Assembly (NCBI GenBank): GCA_039029455.1
Contig: JBCCGE010000036.1
Location: forward strand, 1-31,485
DNA from: JBCCGE01 sp039029455
Lineage (GTDB): Bacteria > Pseudomonadota > Gammaproteobacteria > Arenicellales > Poriferihabitantaceae
Length of the DNA stretch: 31,485 nucleotides
Reading direction: 5' to 3'
The notes under the pieces are model-generated. The model was given only the letters and a program-made list of their open reading frames with translations. It searched no databases and was not told the DNA's origin. Shown here one piece after another: positions 7,987 through 15,921 of the stretch. How positions within the stretch are numbered: position 1 is the first letter of the stretch; each line of letters begins with the position of its first letter. The position numbers were made by a program, and so were the translations under genes.

Positions 7987-9510
7987 ATGCACCCGGTACT
8001 ACTCTCTGCGCAAAACATGACACGAACGTTCCCCGGCGTGGTGGCGAATGATGCGGTCAGTCTGGCCCTGCGGGAAGGAGAGATCCATGCATTGCTGGGC
8101 GAGAACGGAGCCGGAAAATCGACGCTGGTTAAAATGATTTATGGTGTTCTGAGACCCGATTCCGGTAGTTTGGTCTGGAACGGTAAAGAGGTATCCATCA
8201 GTTCGCCTTCAACAGCACGCTCATTGGGCATCGCTATGGTGTTTCAGCATTTTTCGCTGTTTGATGCGCTGACCGTGTTCGAAAACATATATCTGGGTCT
8301 AGACAAGAATACCAACGCCGAAAACCTCAAAAAGGAGATTAGCGCGATATCCGAGCGTTACGGTCTGCCACTGGACCCCGATCGGCATGTTTATACATTG
8401 TCGGTGGGTGAACGCCAGCGAATTGAAATCATCCGCTGTCTGCTGCAAAACCCCAAACTGCTGGTGATGGATGAGCCCACTTCAGTGCTGACGCCTCAGG
8501 AAGTGGAGAAATTGTTTCAGACTTTGCGGCAACTTGCGGATGAAGGTATGGCGATCCTCTACATCAGTCACAAACTGGATGAAATCAAACAACTTTGTGA
8601 ACACGCCACGATCCTTCGCGACGGCAGGGTTGTCGATTCTGTCGAAGTTGTTAACGAAACCGCCGCTTCGCTTGCGGAAAAAATGATGGGCCAGGCGTTG
8701 TCACCGTCGCTGGATTCCATTGCACCACAAAGAGAAAAACTGATGTTGTTGGTGAATGAGCTGAATGCAGACACCGACGATCAGTACGGCATTCGGCTGC
8801 GCGGGATCAATTTGCAGGCATACGCCGGAGAAATAGTCGGCATTGCCGGTGTGGCCGGGAATGGCCAGGAGGAGCTGTTGAAGGCGGTGAGTGGTGAGAC
8901 TCTTCTTGCTACTAGCAGCATGGTGAAACTCAACGCCGTTGAATGCGGAAAGTACGGTCCCAATCGCCGCCGAAAACTCGGTCTGGCCTGTATTCCGGAA
9001 GAACGCCTGGGACACGGTTCCGTTCCGGGTATGAGTTTAAAAGACAATGCATTGCTAACCAGTTTTAAAAGACTGGGTTTGTTGACCCGAGGATTTATCC
9101 GGTCGGCCGCAGCGGTCGATTTCACCCATCGTATTATCGAGCGGTTTGACGTTCGGTATCGTGATCACCAGTCGCTGGCGAGTAGTCTGTCCGGGGGTAA
9201 TCTGCAGAAATTTATTGTCGGTCGGGAGATGGCGCAAAATCCCGATGTGCTGGTGGTGTCGCAACCGACCTGGGGCGTGGATGCGGGTGCCGCGCAAACT
9301 ATTCGTGCGTCCATTCAGACCCTTGCCGGTGAGGGATCTGCAGTCGTTGTGATCTCACAGGATCTGGACGAGCTGATGAGTATCTGCCATCGTATTGGCG
9401 CGATCTGCGCGGGTCGTCTGTCCGACTTCTATCCGGTCGGTGATATTACCGTGCAGCAGGTTGGCCTGCTGATGGCCGGTGCTGAGTCGCTGGAGGGGGA
9501 CGGCAGTTGA
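7987..9510 (+). CDS. Nucleoside/purine ABC transporter, double ATP-binding protein (NupO/YufO type)
   Basis: Cytoplasmic ATPase of a carbohydrate-uptake-2-type importer used by BMP-dependent nucleoside and purine transporters (507 residues). Domain 1 (about 1-245): Walker A GENGAGKST (38-46), signature LSVGERQRIEI, Walker B LLVMDEPT. Domain 2 (about 250-500): degenerate Walker A GVAGNGQEELL lacking the lysine, signature LSGGNLQKFIVGREMA and VLVVSQPTWGVDAG. This unequal pair is normal for RbsA-like ATPases. The FPGVVANDAVSL start supports the ATG at 7987. It overlaps the first permease by 4 bp. The substrate (xanthine, guanine, nucleosides) is inferred from the purine genes on both sides; no binding protein is present in the window. 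Confidence 0.92.
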   Translation: MHPVLLSAQNMTRTFPGVVANDAVSLALREGEIHALLGENGAGKSTLVKMIYGVLRPDSGSLVWNGKEVSISSPSTARSLGIAMVFQHFSLFDALTVFENIYLGLDKNTNAENLKKEISAISERYGLPLDPDRHVYTLSVGERQRIEIIRCLLQNPKLLVMDEPTSVLTPQEVEKLFQTLRQLADEGMAILYISHKLDEIKQLCEHATILRDGRVVDSVEVVNETAASLAEKMMGQALSPSLDSIAPQREKLMLLVNELNADTDDQYGIRLRGINLQAYAGEIVGIAGVAGNGQEELLKAVSGETLLATSSMVKLNAVECGKYGPNRRRKLGLACIPEERLGHGSVPGMSLKDNALLTSFKRLGLLTRGFIRSAAAVDFTHRIIERFDVRYRDHQSLASSLSGGNLQKFIVGREMAQNPDVLVVSQPTWGVDAGAAQTIRASIQTLAGEGSAVVVISQDLDELMSICHRIGAICAGRLSDFYPVGDITVQQVGLLMAGAESLEGDGS

Positions 9511-10595
9511 ATTTACCGAAACTGGTTAAGCGTCCTCAGCCATCTCGCCTGATGGTGTTCGGCTCACCACTGGTCGCGTTTATATTGACTCTGGTAGCTG
9601 GCGTTGTTCTGTTTCAGATCATGGGTGTCAATCCGTTTGACGCGCTCTACGCGTTCTTTGTAGAGCCGTTGACCTCGCTCTATGGCTGGGGTGAACTCGG
9701 TGTTAAGGCAACCCCACTGGTACTGATCGCCGTTGCACTTTCTATCGGCTTTCGAGCCGGCGTATGGAATATTGGCGCTGAAGGTCAGCTGACGCTCGGT
9801 GCAATTTGTGGCGGCGGTGTTGCGCTGCTGTTCTATGATGTCGAAGGCTTCTGGGTTCTGCCCCTGATGATTGCAGCGGGTATTGGCGGCGGCATGCTGT
9901 GGGCCGCAATCCCGGCGCTGTTGAGGACGCGCTTCAATGCCAACGAGATTCTGACCAGCCTGATGTTGACCTATGTTGCGACTCTGCTGCTCAGTATGCT
10001 GGTGCACGGGCCGTGGCGCGACCCGGACGGCTTTAATTTTCCCGAGTCACGAATTTTCAGTGAATCGGCGACGTTGCCGCTGATTCTGGGCGGCACACGG
10101 CTGCATCTGGGCTGGATTTTTGCACTGCTGGCCGTAGCAGCAGGCTGGTTGTTGATGTCGCGAACCATCATTGGTTTTCAGGTTAAGGTTGTCGGTGAAG
10201 CGCCCGCTGCAGGGCGATACGCCGGTTTTCGTGTGCGACGAGTGATCTGGTTTACGTTATTGCTGGGCGGTGGCGCCGCCGGTCTCGCGGGTTTGATTGA
10301 AGTGTCCGGACCTATAGGGCAATTGTTGCCGAGTATCTCTCCGGGGTACGGATTTACAGCCATTATTGTGGCCTTTGTCGGACGCCTGCACCCGGTTGGC
10401 GTGCTGTTTGCCGGACTGTTACTGGCGCTGTCCTATCTTGGCGGTGAGTCTGCGCAAATCTCGCTCAATTTGCCTCTGGCGGTGACCGGAGTGTTTCAGG
10501 GCCTGTTGTTGTTTTTTCTGCTGGCCTGCGACGTGTTGATTCACTACGAGGTTCGATGGCGATCGAATACGCTGACCTCAACACGGAGTGGTTAA
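9507..10595 (+). CDS. Nucleoside/purine ABC transporter permease 1 (NupP type)
   Basis: Inner-membrane permease of the BPD_transp_2 family, 362 residues with about ten hydrophobic segments. Motifs: GVKATPLVLIAVALSIGFRAGVWNIGAEGQLTLGA (residues roughly 66-100), NANEILTSLMLTYVA, and LPSISPGYGFTAIIVAFVGRLHPVGVL near the C-terminus, all typical of the NupP/YufP subunit. The start is a TTG that overlaps the ATPase stop (TTGA), preceded by GGAGGGG at 6 bases, a strong coupling signal. It pairs with permease 2 to form the membrane channel. Confidence 0.92.
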   Translation: MNLPKLVKRPQPSRLMVFGSPLVAFILTLVAGVVLFQIMGVNPFDALYAFFVEPLTSLYGWGELGVKATPLVLIAVALSIGFRAGVWNIGAEGQLTLGAICGGGVALLFYDVEGFWVLPLMIAAGIGGGMLWAAIPALLRTRFNANEILTSLMLTYVATLLLSMLVHGPWRDPDGFNFPESRIFSESATLPLILGGTRLHLGWIFALLAVAAGWLLMSRTIIGFQVKVVGEAPAAGRYAGFRVRRVIWFTLLLGGGAAGLAGLIEVSGPIGQLLPSISPGYGFTAIIVAFVGRLHPVGVLFAGLLLALSYLGGESAQISLNLPLAVTGVFQGLLLFFLLACDVLIHYEVRWRSNTLTSTRSG

Positions 10596-11515
10596 TGGAC
10601 ATTGTGCTAGCCACCTTATTGACGATTATCACTGCGGCAACCCCGCTATTGTTTGCCGCAATCGGTGAAATGGTGACGGAGAAATCCGGCGTCCTGAACC
10701 TTGGTGTGGAAGGCATGATTCTGCTCGGCGCTGTAACCGGGTTTGCAGTTGTGCACTACTCAGACAGCGCTTCCCTCGGAATTTTCGCCGGGATGCTCGC
10801 CGGAGCCGGTTTGTCGCTGGTGTTCGCGGCGCTTGTGCTTGGGTTTCAGGCCAGCCAGGTCGCTACCGGGTTGGCGCTTACGATTTTTGGTATCGGGTTC
10901 AGTGCACTGCTTGGTCAGAATCTTGTCGGCGTTGCCTATGACGGTCTGCCGAAGCTGCCGATTCCTGGCCTCAGCCAGATTCCTTTCCTCGGACCACTGC
11001 TGTTTCAGCACGACATTCTGGTCTATCTTTCTGTTGTGCTTGTCATCCTGGTCTCGTGGTTTCTTTACAAAACGCGATACGGCCTGATTCTTCGGGCGGT
11101 TGGTGATTCTCATGATGCCGCACACGCTATCGGTTATCCGGTGATCTGGGTGCGGTTGTGCGCAACGTTATTTGGTGGGGCGATGGCAGGACTCGCAGGA
11201 GCTTACCTGTCGCTGGCTTACTCGCCTCTATGGATCGAAAATATGAGCGCAGGTCGGGGCTGGATTGCGCTGGCTCTGGTGGTGTTCGCGACCTGGCGGC
11301 CGTGGCGCGTTATGGTGGGAGCCTATCTTTTTGGCGGGATTACGATTCTTCAGCTGCATGCGCAGGCCATGGGTATTGGGCTGCCGTCACAAATCATGTC
11401 CATGTTGCCCTATCTGGCGACTATTTTTGTGCTGGTTCTGATTTCACGGGACCGAAACAAAATTCGTTTGAATGCGCCCGCAAGTATCGGTAAACCGTTT
11501 CACCCAACCACATAG
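10595..11515 (+). CDS. Nucleoside/purine ABC transporter permease 2 (NupQ type)
   Basis: Second membrane subunit (306 residues), homologous to permease 1 but shorter, with about eight hydrophobic segments. Visible family motifs: ATPLLFAAIGEMVTEKSGVLNLGVEGM near the N-terminus, ASQVATGLALTIFGIGFSALLG, and AGRGWIALALVVFATWRPWRVM. I start it at the ATG overlapping the permease 1 stop by one base (TAATG), with GGAG 8 bases upstream; an in-frame ATG at 10556 would add 13 residues that family members lack. It is followed 10 bp later by the regulator gene, so transport and control are in one unit. Confidence 0.92.
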   Translation: MDIVLATLLTIITAATPLLFAAIGEMVTEKSGVLNLGVEGMILLGAVTGFAVVHYSDSASLGIFAGMLAGAGLSLVFAALVLGFQASQVATGLALTIFGIGFSALLGQNLVGVAYDGLPKLPIPGLSQIPFLGPLLFQHDILVYLSVVLVILVSWFLYKTRYGLILRAVGDSHDAAHAIGYPVIWVRLCATLFGGAMAGLAGAYLSLAYSPLWIENMSAGRGWIALALVVFATWRPWRVMVGAYLFGGITILQLHAQAMGIGLPSQIMSMLPYLATIFVLVLISRDRNKIRLNAPASIGKPFHPTT

Positions 11516-11525
11516 CGCGCCGTGT

Positions 11526-12161
11526 ATGGAAGCGAACGGGTCACAAAAAACGGGTCTGGGACAGCGGCGTCAACAGCAGATTCTGCGCGCTGCCGAAAAC
11601 GAATTTGAGCAGTATGGGTTCAACGGTGCTCGTATGCAGCGGATTGCCGATCGGGCCGGTGTACCCAAGTCCAATGTTCATTATTACTTTGCCAATAAGT
11701 CTGAGTTATACGATGCTGTGCTGGTGAATGTTGTGGCGCTGTGGGACCAGGCGCTGGCTCCGATCGATCCCGATTCGAACCCCACCGAAGTGTTGCTGGA
11801 GTACGTCCGACTCAAGGTCGAATTTACCCACCGGTATCCAGCGGCGACGCGAATATTTGCGCTTGAACTTCTCCACGGCGGCGACAAAATGAGCAAGAGG
11901 CTCAATCGGCGGACGTGTCAGTGGACCCATGAGCGCGCTGCTGAAATTCAGAGGTGGATCGATCGTAAACAGATACTGCCGCTCAATCCCTATCATCTGA
12001 TTTTTATGATCTGGGCAAGCACGCAACATTATGCCCAGTCCGAGACTCAGGTCAGGGCGATCTATCGGAAACGCAGTCTCACCGCTCGTGATCACCAGCA
12101 GTGGGCGCAATCCCTGCAGGTCATGGTGCTACGAATCTGTGGTCTGGAGAATCCGGATTGA
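11526..12161 (+). CDS. TetR-family transcriptional regulator, RutR-like
   Basis: A 211-residue repressor-type regulator. The N-terminal HTH (about residues 17-62: ILRAAENEFEQYGFNGARMQ, RIADRAGVPKSNVHYYFANK) is followed by a C-terminal ligand domain with LEYVRLKVEFTHRYPAATRIFALELL and LIFMIWASTQHYA. The last motif is characteristic of the RutR/YcdC subfamily, which responds to uracil or purine-like ligands. I chose ATG 11526, 10 bp after permease 2; no clear ribosome site is visible. Its gene sits mid-operon between transporter and urate genes, and the two palindromes at 6470 and 7958 have the RutR operator geometry, so it likely represses both arms until a purine intermediate binds. The ligand is inferred. 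Confidence 0.88.
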   Translation: MEANGSQKTGLGQRRQQQILRAAENEFEQYGFNGARMQRIADRAGVPKSNVHYYFANKSELYDAVLVNVVALWDQALAPIDPDSNPTEVLLEYVRLKVEFTHRYPAATRIFALELLHGGDKMSKRLNRRTCQWTHERAAEIQRWIDRKQILPLNPYHLIFMIWASTQHYAQSETQVRAIYRKRSLTARDHQQWAQSLQVMVLRICGLENPD

Positions 12162-13345
12162 TTGAAGCCCACATTCACGAATGGCTGCATCTTTTGCTGC
12201 GCTGGATCCACTTCATTGTCGGTGTGGCGTGGATCGGGGCATCGTTTTACTTTAACTGGCTGGAGAACAATCTGGACCGGGCTGATCGCGGTGATGAGCG
12301 CATCGCGGGCGACCTTTGGGCCATTCATGGCGGCGGGATTTACTACCTGAAAAAATACCAGAGTCGACCGCAGTCTCTGCCTCCGGTACTGCACTGGTTC
12401 AAATGGGAAGCCTATTCCACGTGGCTGTCCGGAGTCAGTCTCTTGATTGTGGTGTACTACGTCAATGCCTCAAATTTCATGACCGATGACAGCGTCATGG
12501 CACTGTCATCCACCATGGCAATTGGTATTGGGCTATCCGCACTTGTTGCGTCCTGGCTGTTCTATGATGTGTCGTGTCGATCCTTCCTGAAAGACTGGCC
12601 GCGACTTTTGGGTATCCTTATTTTTGCCTGGTTTGCCCTGCTGGCCTGGGTGCTGAGTGAGTGCTTAAGTCCCCGCGCAGCATACATTCACGTGGGTGCT
12701 GCAATTGGCACAGTGATGGTTGCCAACGTGTTTTTTGTCATCATTCCGTCGCAGCGGGAACTGGTCAAAGCGCTGACGGCTAATCAGGAACCGGACCCCC
12801 GTTTTGGCAAAAACGGGCTGCTCAGGTCGAGGCACAACAATTATCTGACATTGCCGGTTCTGTTTATCATGATCAGCGGACACTTTCCCGGCACCTACGG
12901 TTCTCCCCAGCAGTGGCTTGTTCTCAGTGGTGTCGCCGCGGTTGGCGTTCTCGCGCGACACTATTTCAATATCCGCGGTCGTGTGCGCGGTGCAGCCATC
13001 TGGCTCGCGATCGCCTTTGCAGGATTTGTGCTGATGATCTGGTTAACGCGACCGGTTCAGAATGAACACACTGTTTCAGCTGACGTATCGTCCGTATCGG
13101 ACGACGAAGCTCTGAAAATTTCACAGCAAAGATGTGCCAGCTGCCATTCGCCGAACCCTACCCAGGATGGCTTCACCCAACCCCCTCTTGGGATTGAGCT
13201 GGATTCAGTTGCAAAGTTGCGTCAACATAAGACCGCAGTTCACCGAACCTCTGTATCGAGTCACTATATGCCACTGGGGAATCTGACAAATATGACAGCA
13301 CAGGAACGAATCATTCTGGGCCAGTGGATCGAGGCTCAGCCGTGA
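12158..13345 (+). CDS. puuD: Membrane urate hydroxylase PuuD with C-terminal cytochrome c domain
   Basis: Integral-membrane urate oxidase that converts urate to 5-hydroxyisourate and passes electrons to the respiratory chain instead of making peroxide. The N-terminus (HEWLHLLLRWIHFIVGVAWIGASFYFNWLENNL) and about eight membrane segments match the PuuD/DUF989 family. The C-terminal ~80 residues contain CASCH plus a methionine in HYMPLGNLTNM, a class I cytochrome c domain. Total 395 residues. The start is TTG 12158, overlapping the regulator stop (TTGA) with GGAG 8 bases upstream; a longer GTG start at 12101 would add residues not found in the family. It is coupled to puuE by a 4-bp overlap. Confidence 0.93.
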   Translation: MIEAHIHEWLHLLLRWIHFIVGVAWIGASFYFNWLENNLDRADRGDERIAGDLWAIHGGGIYYLKKYQSRPQSLPPVLHWFKWEAYSTWLSGVSLLIVVYYVNASNFMTDDSVMALSSTMAIGIGLSALVASWLFYDVSCRSFLKDWPRLLGILIFAWFALLAWVLSECLSPRAAYIHVGAAIGTVMVANVFFVIIPSQRELVKALTANQEPDPRFGKNGLLRSRHNNYLTLPVLFIMISGHFPGTYGSPQQWLVLSGVAAVGVLARHYFNIRGRVRGAAIWLAIAFAGFVLMIWLTRPVQNEHTVSADVSSVSDDEALKISQQRCASCHSPNPTQDGFTQPPLGIELDSVAKLRQHKTAVHRTSVSSHYMPLGNLTNMTAQERIILGQWIEAQP

Positions 13346-14259
13346 CAGACTATCCGCGAGATATGCGGGGTTATGGCGCGCACCCGCCGCATCCGGATTG
13401 GCCTGATAGCGCTCGTCTGGCATTGCAGTTTGTCGTCAACTACGAGGAAGGTGGGGAAAACTGCATCTTGCACGGTGATGCGGCCTCGGAGGCTTTTTTA
13501 TCTGAAATTGTGGGTGCCCAGCCAATTCCAGGGATGCGCCATGCGAATATGGAATCGATGTACGAGTTTGGTTCTCGCAGCGGATTCTGGCGACTGCATC
13601 GTCTGTTTACAGGTCACGGTGTTCCGGTCACTGTGTTTGGAGTAGCGATGGCATTGCAAAGGAATCCGCAGGCGGTCGCTGCGATGCTGGATGCGGAATG
13701 GGAGATTGCGAGTCATGGGCTTCGATGGATTGATTACCAGCATATTCCCGAGTCGGAGGAATACGAGCACCTGATGCAGGCCATTGATATACATCAGGCG
13801 GTGACCGGCTCCAGACCGCTGGGATTTTATTTAGGACGCACCAGTCCCAATTCCCGCAAACTGACCTCAGAGTACGGCGCGTTTTTGTATTGTTCAGACA
13901 CTTATGCCGATGAACTGCCGTATTGGGATACACAATACGAGAAGCCACTGTTAATGGTTCCGTACACACTCGATGCCAATGACATGCGATTTGCTACGGC
14001 ACAGGGATTCAATTCGTCGCAACAGTTTTTCGACTATCTGAAAGACAGCTTCGACGTACTTTACGCCGAAGGCGAGCGTCAGCCCAAGATGATGTCGGTT
14101 GGGTTGCATTGCAGACTGGTCGGACGTCCCGGGCGATTCGCGGCCCTGCAGCGCTTTGTTGAATACGCGATGGGACACAATGATGTCTGGTTTGCTCGTC
14201 GCAGTGATATTGCACAACACTGGACCGAAAGGTTTCCAAAACCAGGTACACGCGCATGA
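13342..14259 (+). CDS. puuE: Allantoinase PuuE (polysaccharide-deacetylase fold)
   Basis: Hydrolyses allantoin to allantoate with a metal-free or weakly metal-dependent NodB-like fold, unrelated to the classical amidohydrolase allantoinase. Diagnostic features in 305 residues: YPRDMRGYGAHPPHPDWP at the N-terminus, VNYEEGGENCILHGD, EYGSR-like YEFGSRSGFWRLHRLF, EIASHGLRWIDYQ, and late GLHCRLVGRPGRF followed by DVWFARRSDIAQHW. The start is GTG 13342, in GTGA overlap with puuD and with GAGG 7 bases upstream. It overlaps the allantoicase gene by 4 bp. Here it is a stand-alone enzyme, without the OHCU decarboxylase fusion seen in some relatives. Confidence 0.95.
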   Translation: MTDYPRDMRGYGAHPPHPDWPDSARLALQFVVNYEEGGENCILHGDAASEAFLSEIVGAQPIPGMRHANMESMYEFGSRSGFWRLHRLFTGHGVPVTVFGVAMALQRNPQAVAAMLDAEWEIASHGLRWIDYQHIPESEEYEHLMQAIDIHQAVTGSRPLGFYLGRTSPNSRKLTSEYGAFLYCSDTYADELPYWDTQYEKPLLMVPYTLDANDMRFATAQGFNSSQQFFDYLKDSFDVLYAEGERQPKMMSVGLHCRLVGRPGRFAALQRFVEYAMGHNDVWFARRSDIAQHWTERFPKPGTRA

Positions 14260-15263
14260 CAGTCCCCCGAACAAAGGCAGAGGATTATTCGAGTCACTGG
14301 GTTAATCTGGCGTCTGCAAAGCTCGGTGCCTGTGCCCGGATTTGCAGCGACGATTTTTTCGCCTCGATGCATCGAATGCTAAATGACGAACCGCCGGTGT
14401 GGCAGGAGGGTGTGTTCGACGATCACGGCAAGTGGATGGACGGCTGGGAATCTCGACGCAGAAGAACACCCGGTCACGATTGGTGTGTGGTTCAGTTGGC
14501 ACGTCCCGGTGCGATCCATGGTGTGGAGATTGATACCCGGTTCTTCACCGGAAATTATCCACCTGAAATTTCTGTCGAAGCCTGTATTAGCGAACACGAG
14601 ATTCCTGATGAAAAGGTCAACTGGCATGAAATCGTTAGGCGATCGCCTGTTCAGGGTGATTCATTTCATCAATACCCACTGGATGGTGAGGGACCGTTCA
14701 GTCATGTACGTCTCAATATGTTTCCCGACGGCGGTCTGGCTCGGTTTCGTGTTTATGGCGAACCCAGGGTGGACTGGGAGGCTGTGCAGAACGACGCGGT
14801 CGATCTGGCATCTGCATTGAACGGCGCTATCGCTCTGTCGTGCAACGATCAGCACTACGGTGATATTCGTTATTTGCTGACTCCGGGCAGAGGCGTAAAT
14901 ATGGGCGATGGCTGGGAAACACGGCGTCGTCGTGAACCCGGAAATGACTGGGTGATTATCGCACTTGCGCATGCCGGTACCATTGAATCCATCGATATCG
15001 ACACGGCGCATTTCAAGGGCAACTATCCGGAAAGTGTGGATATACGAGGCGCCAGACTGCGCGCCATTTCGCTGGAAAGTCTCGAGTCCCAGAGCGAAAG
15101 CTGGGAGACGCTATTGGAGAAATCTCCCTTGTCTGCAGATGCGGAACACCATTTCAGTAAAGTAAATCCGATCGGTCCAATCACGCATGTGCGCGTGAAC
15201 ATCCATCCCGACGGCGGCCTCAGCCGTGTTCGGTTGTTTGGCAAGATTGCATTGCCGGCGTGA
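14256..15263 (+). CDS. alc: Allantoicase
   Basis: Cleaves allantoate to ureidoglycolate and urea. The 335-residue protein is an internal tandem duplication, normal for the family: GWESRRRRTPGHDWCVVQLA in the first half and GWETRRRREPGNDWVIIALA in the second, and likewise FSHVRLNMFPDGGLARFRVYG against ITHVRVNIHPDGGLSRVRLFG. Both GNYP motifs (FFTGNYPPE, HFKGNYPES) are present. Its ATG overlaps the puuE stop (ATGA) and it is followed 13 bp later by the ureidoglycolate lyase gene. This choice of allantoicase rather than allantoate amidohydrolase means nitrogen leaves as urea, so a urease is expected elsewhere in the genome. Confidence 0.96.
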   Translation: MTVPRTKAEDYSSHWVNLASAKLGACARICSDDFFASMHRMLNDEPPVWQEGVFDDHGKWMDGWESRRRRTPGHDWCVVQLARPGAIHGVEIDTRFFTGNYPPEISVEACISEHEIPDEKVNWHEIVRRSPVQGDSFHQYPLDGEGPFSHVRLNMFPDGGLARFRVYGEPRVDWEAVQNDAVDLASALNGAIALSCNDQHYGDIRYLLTPGRGVNMGDGWETRRRREPGNDWVIIALAHAGTIESIDIDTAHFKGNYPESVDIRGARLRAISLESLESQSESWETLLEKSPLSADAEHHFSKVNPIGPITHVRVNIHPDGGLSRVRLFGKIALPA

Positions 15264-15276
15264 CAAGAGCAGCACG

Positions 15277-15807
15277 ATGAGTGATACCGTAACTCTAAAT
15301 GCTGTACCGCTGACCGAGGCGGCATTCGAGCGCTACGGCGAGGTTATCGATTTAAGGCAGGCGCAAACGCAGTCCATCAATGGAGGGCTAACGTGCCGAT
15401 ATCATGACCTGGTGACAGTTGATACCGCGGACGGCGGAGGATGCACGCTGGTTAACGTGTTCCGAACTGCACCTATTCCACTGCCGCATAAAGTTGTCGT
15501 TATGGAACGCCACCCGCTGGGCAGTCAGGCTTTCCTTCCAATGGACCAGGCTCCGTTCCTTGTACTGGTCGGCGAACCTGAAAAGAATGCTCTTAAAGCC
15601 ATCGATTTGACGCTGTTTATAACCGATGGACATCAGGGGGTGAATTTCAATAAGAATTGCTGGCATCATTACCAGCTCGTGCTGGGAAAAACGCGGGACT
15701 TCGTGGTTATTGATCGGGGGGGTGACGGTCAGAACCTGGAAGAGTGCGTGATCTCAGATTCTGTTGTTATTCCTGATATCGATTCTCGAACTGAGCAGGT
15801 AGCGTAG
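15277..15807 (+). CDS. allA: Ureidoglycolate lyase
   Basis: Last enzyme of the pathway, splitting ureidoglycolate into glyoxylate and urea (176 residues, cupin fold). Family motifs: LTEAAFERYGEVID at the N-terminus, then FRTAPIPLPHKVVVMERHPLGSQAF and FLVLVG, and GVNFNKNCWHHYQLVLGKTRDFVVIDRGG near the C-terminus, where the WHH-type motif lies in the active site. ATG 15277 is 13 bp after alc; a further in-frame start at 15226 would lie inside alc and is less likely. It closes the tight part of the rightward operon; a 114 bp gap follows. Confidence 0.94.
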   Translation: MSDTVTLNAVPLTEAAFERYGEVIDLRQAQTQSINGGLTCRYHDLVTVDTADGGGCTLVNVFRTAPIPLPHKVVVMERHPLGSQAFLPMDQAPFLVLVGEPEKNALKAIDLTLFITDGHQGVNFNKNCWHHYQLVLGKTRDFVVIDRGGDGQNLEECVISDSVVIPDIDSRTEQVA

Positions 15808-15896
15808 GGTGTCTGACTGATGTGACAACCACGTCTTTCACCAGACACAATTGTTGTTCAAAAATAATATCTGTTCTTCTGAATTAACGTTTGCAG

Positions 15897-15909
15897 CGCA
15901 CAGTGTGCG
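15897..15909. promoter_or_regulatory. 13-bp palindrome before the MmgE/PrpD gene
   Basis: CGCACAGTGTGCG is a perfect inverted repeat around one central base, ending 12 bp before the ATG at 15922 and next to its GAGG ribosome site. It lies in the 114 bp gap after the ureidoglycolate lyase gene. It could be a regulator site or a small RNA hairpin over the ribosome site. It does not resemble the purine-locus palindromes. No good promoter is seen in the gap. Confidence 0.35.
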
Positions 15910-15921
15910 AGGTCCAATGCT

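Noticed and set aside
15812..15825. TGACTGATGTGACA after the ureidoglycolate lyase gene as a third purine operator
   Set aside because: Only one half-site matches; the second half agrees at three of five bases.
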